Position numbers and translations under genes: made by a program. Below, piece after piece: positions 63,875 through 64,000 of a stretch of DNA of 64,000 nucleotides. The stretch's first letter is position 1. Each line of letters starts with the position of its first letter. Source of the DNA: Neoroseomonas eburnea (lineage in GTDB: Bacteria > Pseudomonadota > Alphaproteobacteria > Acetobacterales > Acetobacteraceae); assembly GCF_018129005.1 (NCBI RefSeq), contig NZ_JAAEDL010000012.1, forward strand, positions 1 through 64,000, written 5' to 3'. The notes beneath the pieces are model-generated. The model searched no databases. It had not been told where the DNA came from and saw nothing but the letters and a program-made list of their open reading frames with translations.

Positions 63875-64000
63875 ATGACCGGTCCGCGCCCGGTGCTGAT
63901 CGTGGATGATGACCCGGCGCTCCTGGCAACGCTTGTGGAGCAGCTGGCGCTGGATGGCGAGTTCGCGCCCGTCGAAGCGAAGTCCTTGGCGGAGGCCGAT
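63875..64000 (+). CDS. Response regulator, receiver domain, partial
   Basis: The first 42 codons of a two-component response regulator, cut by the right edge. PVLIVDDDPALLATLVEQLA shows the acidic Asp pair of the receiver domain; the phosphorylated Asp lies beyond the window. The output domain is unknown. The gap 63614-63874 before it contains A+T-richer DNA (around 63790-63870) that probably holds its promoter, but no element was identified with confidence. Confidence 0.85.
   Translation, partial: MTGPRPVLIVDDDPALLATLVEQLALDGEFAPVEAKSLAEAD

Overview
The window is about 70% G+C by eye, with GC-rich third codon positions and frequent ATGA or GTGA start/stop overlaps. Gene content and order point to an Alphaproteobacterium of the Rhodospirillales/Acetobacterales, most like Roseomonas-type Acetobacteraceae. 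The supporting blocks are sppA-ihfB-lapA-pyrF-trpF...trpB-trpA, hslVU beside hisB-DUF2628-hisH, gyrB-recF-dnaN-dnaA-rpsT-enoyl-CoA hydratase-mutM/ubiE...coaBC-dut, and the truncated hprK-rapZ-EIIA-HPr-EI cascade. The genus is an inference. No phage, transposase, CRISPR, tRNA or rRNA gene was recognised, so this is essentially a chromosomal housekeeping region.

Layout. 1-2.4 kb: a TonB/ExbD/ExbB energy-transduction operon (minus strand, tonB cut by the window edge) behind a Fur-like site. 2.7-9 kb: an M3 oligopeptidase, two solute-binding proteins without permeases, a beta-keto acid cleavage enzyme and a DUF4394 protein. 9.2-15.5 kb (plus): protease SppA, IHF-beta, LapA, pyrF, trpF, an unusual lipoprotein hydrolase, trpB and trpA. 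15.8-20.6 kb: hslVU (minus), then PilZ, hisB, DUF2628, hisH and an acetyltransferase (plus). 20.9-30.1 kb (minus): gyrB, recF, dnaN, dnaA, rpsT, an enoyl-CoA hydratase and mutM. 30.2-45 kb (mostly plus): ubiE, thioesterase, coaBC, dut, a TTC38-like protein, purH, carbonic anhydrase, rmuC, a nucleoside transporter, an aminotransferase, an M20 amidohydrolase and a DUF2252 gene interrupted by an in-frame TGA. 45.3-52.7 kb: a small secreted protein with an internal repeat, a SulP transporter, a serine/threonine dehydratase and the five-gene regulatory PTS cascade. 53-64 kb: small secreted proteins, RidA/DUF4169, a dienelactone hydrolase, murJ, an OhrR-like regulator divergent from an alpha/beta hydrolase, a glycosyltransferase, a MarR-membrane protein-L,D-transpeptidase operon, ribA and the start of a response regulator.

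The most unusual structure is in the intergenic DNA. Gaps are occupied by at least four families of interspersed repeats. Two of them are GC-rich perfect hairpins, often arranged as inverted pairs like REPINs, and they sit where terminators are expected. Other points of interest are the TGA-for-Cys codon in the DUF2252 gene, tandem GACA-N6-TGTC palindromes in front of the MarR operon, a hydrolase-like lipoprotein lacking its nucleophile, a MutM whose zinc finger has lost its last cysteine, and the absence of ubiB from its usual place after ubiE.
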